Assembly (NCBI RefSeq): GCF_003438995.1
Contig: NZ_QSUN01000007.1
Span: 76,609 to 140,608, forward strand
Direction: 5' to 3'
Length of the DNA stretch: 64,000 nt
From: Bacteroides sp. OM05-12
Lineage (GTDB): Bacteria > Bacteroidota > Bacteroidia > Bacteroidales > Bacteroidaceae
Shown: positions 62,272 through 64,000 of the stretch, in pieces
Layout of the letters: each line of letters starts with the position of its first letter
How positions within the stretch are numbered: the stretch's first letter is position 1
The notes under the pieces: model-generated
Databases searched by the model: none
The model's input: the letters and a program-made list of their open reading frames with translations, nothing else
What the model was told of the DNA's origin: nothing
Translations under genes and position numbers: made by a program

Positions 62272-64000
62272 ATTCGTATTCCTTTATAATTTTACCATTA
62301 TTTAAGACCGTTTTAAGTAGTCCCTGTAAATTATATCCGTAGGAAACACTTGTTTGTCTGAAAGTTGTTTCATACGTTTTTTTCTTATCAGAATAATATT
62401 TAAAAAAAGAAATTTGCGCATTGGGTAACTTTGAATATAATATACTTTCCAGTTGAAGATTATCTATCGCATCTCCATTACTTATTGCTGACATAACCTC
62501 GCTATAAGTAGCACCTTTTATCAATGCGGTCGGACTTGTATAGCAATTATTCCATAGATAAATATATTCCGGCTTTCCTTTCATAAAAACATCAACCGGA
62601 TTCCCTTTCTTATCAGTTGCTTCACAGCGATATTCTTCTATTTCATTTGATTCTTCTTTATGTGCTGTTTTTAATGTATAAACATAAGGGACACCATTGT
62701 TAGCCCGATAACCATATTTCTCTTTACTGAGAAATAAATCTTGTCCATTCTTTCTTATTACTGTCCTTTTCTCTATAACAGGGGTCAAGATATGTTTTTG
62801 GTACATATAAAGACAAATGTCATCATCTAAATAGTTATATGGATGGGTATAGGTTGTAATAAGTTGCTTCCCATTTGATAAATCCGTACAAGTTTTGGTT
62901 AAAAGGTATTGATCATCATAATATTGAGTTGTTTTAATAGATGACGAATATGACTGATTATCTCCATGCATAATTTCAATCTTCTCTGACAACAGACATG
63001 GAGTTATATATATCTTATATGCCGATATATATTTCAATACTCTGTCAAAATCCATAACTCTACTACCTAGATATAATTTATTAAATTGAAGTGATCGTAT
63101 ATAAGCTTCATTATTTTTATGGTATTTATATTGAATCGCCTTTTTAAGTTTTCCACTATTCGAATAGAATTCTTCTGATTGTAACAATCCCCGTTCATTT
63201 GCCCTTTCCGAATATCGGGCAAGCCTATGATCCGGAAACGACGTTGTAAAATAAAGAGGCATCTCATTCAAGTGAGTTTCATTCCATAAATCGGAATCAA
63301 AATTACTATAAGTGTATTTTTTATATCCTGACGCCTTGCCCTTACTATCAAAAGCGACTTCAATTACATTGGAATATCCTATAGGAGCCCCGTTAATATT
63401 ATAAAGAGTATGCCCCATTCCACCGGAAGAAAATATTTGATAATCATCATCTTCATACTTAAATTTATATATATATTTAGGCTTCTGTGCCAAAATGCCA
63501 CTACTACATCCATATTTAGCTGTATCAGAAATAGAGTTCACATAATAATATTGAATCTTATTATTTAAAGTATTATCCCTATTGTAATTGACAATCGCTT
63601 TTATCCGAAAACCGCCCGCTATATCATATGTTGAAACTTTTAGCTCATTCTCATCCGTCACATATTTAATATAATCATTTCTATCATAAATAAATTCGCT
63701 TTTTCCACCGGTAGGATAAACAATATTTCTTAATAATTCAGCCTGAGTGTCAGCTATAATCGACGGGCTTTTTAGATTATAATAATCCGCAGATGTTATT
63801 CGTTCAGGTTCATTATGAGTACCAGTATAAAAGCCCCAGTGATCATCCCTGTCTGTATAATACCTATTCGGTAAACATTTATCAGGAGAGTAATCCTTAT
63901 CTACATAATAACTAAATTGATAAATTAATTTCTCATATTTTTCATAAAACAAAGGTATTTTAGTCGTCCTCTTTTCCATCTCTGTTAGAAGAAAACGATG
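62252..64000 (-). CDS. Companion of the Rhs protein, 5' end outside window
   Basis: At least 582 residues; the frame stays open through the window edge, so the ATG at 63979 is probably internal. The segment shows repeated Tyr-rich strands (FIYDRNDYIKYVTDENELKV, YPTGGKSEFIYDRNDYI, IQYYYVNSISDTAKY) and YLWNNCYTSPTALIKGATYS near the end, a pattern I recall from the large exported proteins encoded before DUF6443 Rhs genes in Bacteroides. It ends 20 bases inside the Rhs gene. I infer a split system in which this protein precedes or carries the Rhs shell. Confidence 0.75.
   Translation of the reverse strand, partial: HRFLLTEMEKRTTKIPLFYEKYEKLIYQFSYYVDKDYSPDKCLPNRYYTDRDDHWGFYTGTHNEPERITSADYYNLKSPSIIADTQAELLRNIVYPTGGKSEFIYDRNDYIKYVTDENELKVSTYDIAGGFRIKAIVNYNRDNTLNNKIQYYYVNSISDTAKYGCSSGILAQKPKYIYKFKYEDDDYQIFSSGGMGHTLYNINGAPIGYSNVIEVAFDSKGKASGYKKYTYSNFDSDLWNETHLNEMPLYFTTSFPDHRLARYSERANERGLLQSEEFYSNSGKLKKAIQYKYHKNNEAYIRSLQFNKLYLGSRVMDFDRVLKYISAYKIYITPCLLSEKIEIMHGDNQSYSSSIKTTQYYDDQYLLTKTCTDLSNGKQLITTYTHPYNYLDDDICLYMYQKHILTPVIEKRTVIRKNGQDLFLSKEKYGYRANNGVPYVYTLKTAHKEESNEIEEYRCEATDKKGNPVDVFMKGKPEYIYLWNNCYTSPTALIKGATYSEVMSAISNGDAIDNLQLESILYSKLPNAQISFFKYYSDKKKTYETTFRQTSVSYGYNLQGLLKTVLNNGKIIKEYEYGYKIY

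Overview
The window looks like a chromosomal segment of a Bacteroides-type bacterium. It has Bacteroidetes -7 promoter boxes (TAnnTTTG), short leaders with weak ribosome sites, many signal-peptide lipoproteins, a TonB-dependent receptor, DUF4831/DUF3256/DUF5715/DUF5689-type proteins and a DUF6443 YD-repeat protein. No rRNA, tRNA, insertion sequence, integrase or CRISPR array was seen. Species cannot be named from the sequence alone.

Layout. (1) 1-7.4 kb, minus strand: a full biotin operon, reading bioB-bioA-bioF-bioG-[repeat-filled gap]-bioC-bioD. It is headed by a small unrecognised 118-residue gene. bioC-bioD is bracketed by ~167-bp palindromic direct repeats, and the gap before bioC holds an in-register 21-bp minisatellite and a 28-bp perfect palindrome. 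(2) 7.6-13.1 kb: a membrane-anchored AraC-type regulator, divergent from a four-gene partner-switching module. That module is an RsbW-STAS fusion, an orphan NMT1/THI5-like periplasmic binding protein, a Cache-HAMP-PP2C phosphatase and a second RsbW-like kinase. (3) 13.6-28.6 kb: housekeeping genes including a B3/B4-domain protein, pgeF, obg, adk, hpt, a YitT protein, nnrE-nnrD, a DUF4831 protein, a PqqD-like protein with an MFS transporter, an NfeD-like/flotillin pair, fructose-bisphosphate aldolase and L31. (4) 28.6-41.7 kb: a secreted-nuclease region with a TonB receptor lacking SusD, two DUF5689-type lipoproteins, three EndoI-family nucleases and an endonuclease/exonuclease/phosphatase protein, probably for use of extracellular nucleic acid. 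(5) 41.7-49.3 kb: DUF3256, an EamA transporter, truA, a DUF5715/M15-like protein, phoH, purC, menG, aroE and an alpha/beta hydrolase.

(6) 49.3-64 kb, minus strand and strikingly AT-rich: an Rhs/YD-repeat polymorphic exoprotein system. A 5'-truncated companion protein runs off the right edge and overlaps a 1322-residue Rhs protein. The Rhs protein ends in a 212-residue variable C-terminus directly abutting a lipoprotein/membrane candidate immunity gene. Downstream lie about 9 kb of small secreted, lipoprotein or membrane genes interleaved with broken fragments. At least one fragment is an orphan Rhs C-terminus still joined to a piece of Rhs core sequence in which NGMDW has become NGMD-stop. 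I read this as a row of displaced toxin/immunity cassettes in different states of decay.

Repeats are the second theme. A composite ~250-bp element occurs three times (13.3, 26.4 and 37.8 kb), each time in the gap between two convergent genes. Other 21-23-bp periodic arrays lie near biotin and nnr. Predicted functions come from recognised sequence motifs and recalled family knowledge; no database search was run.
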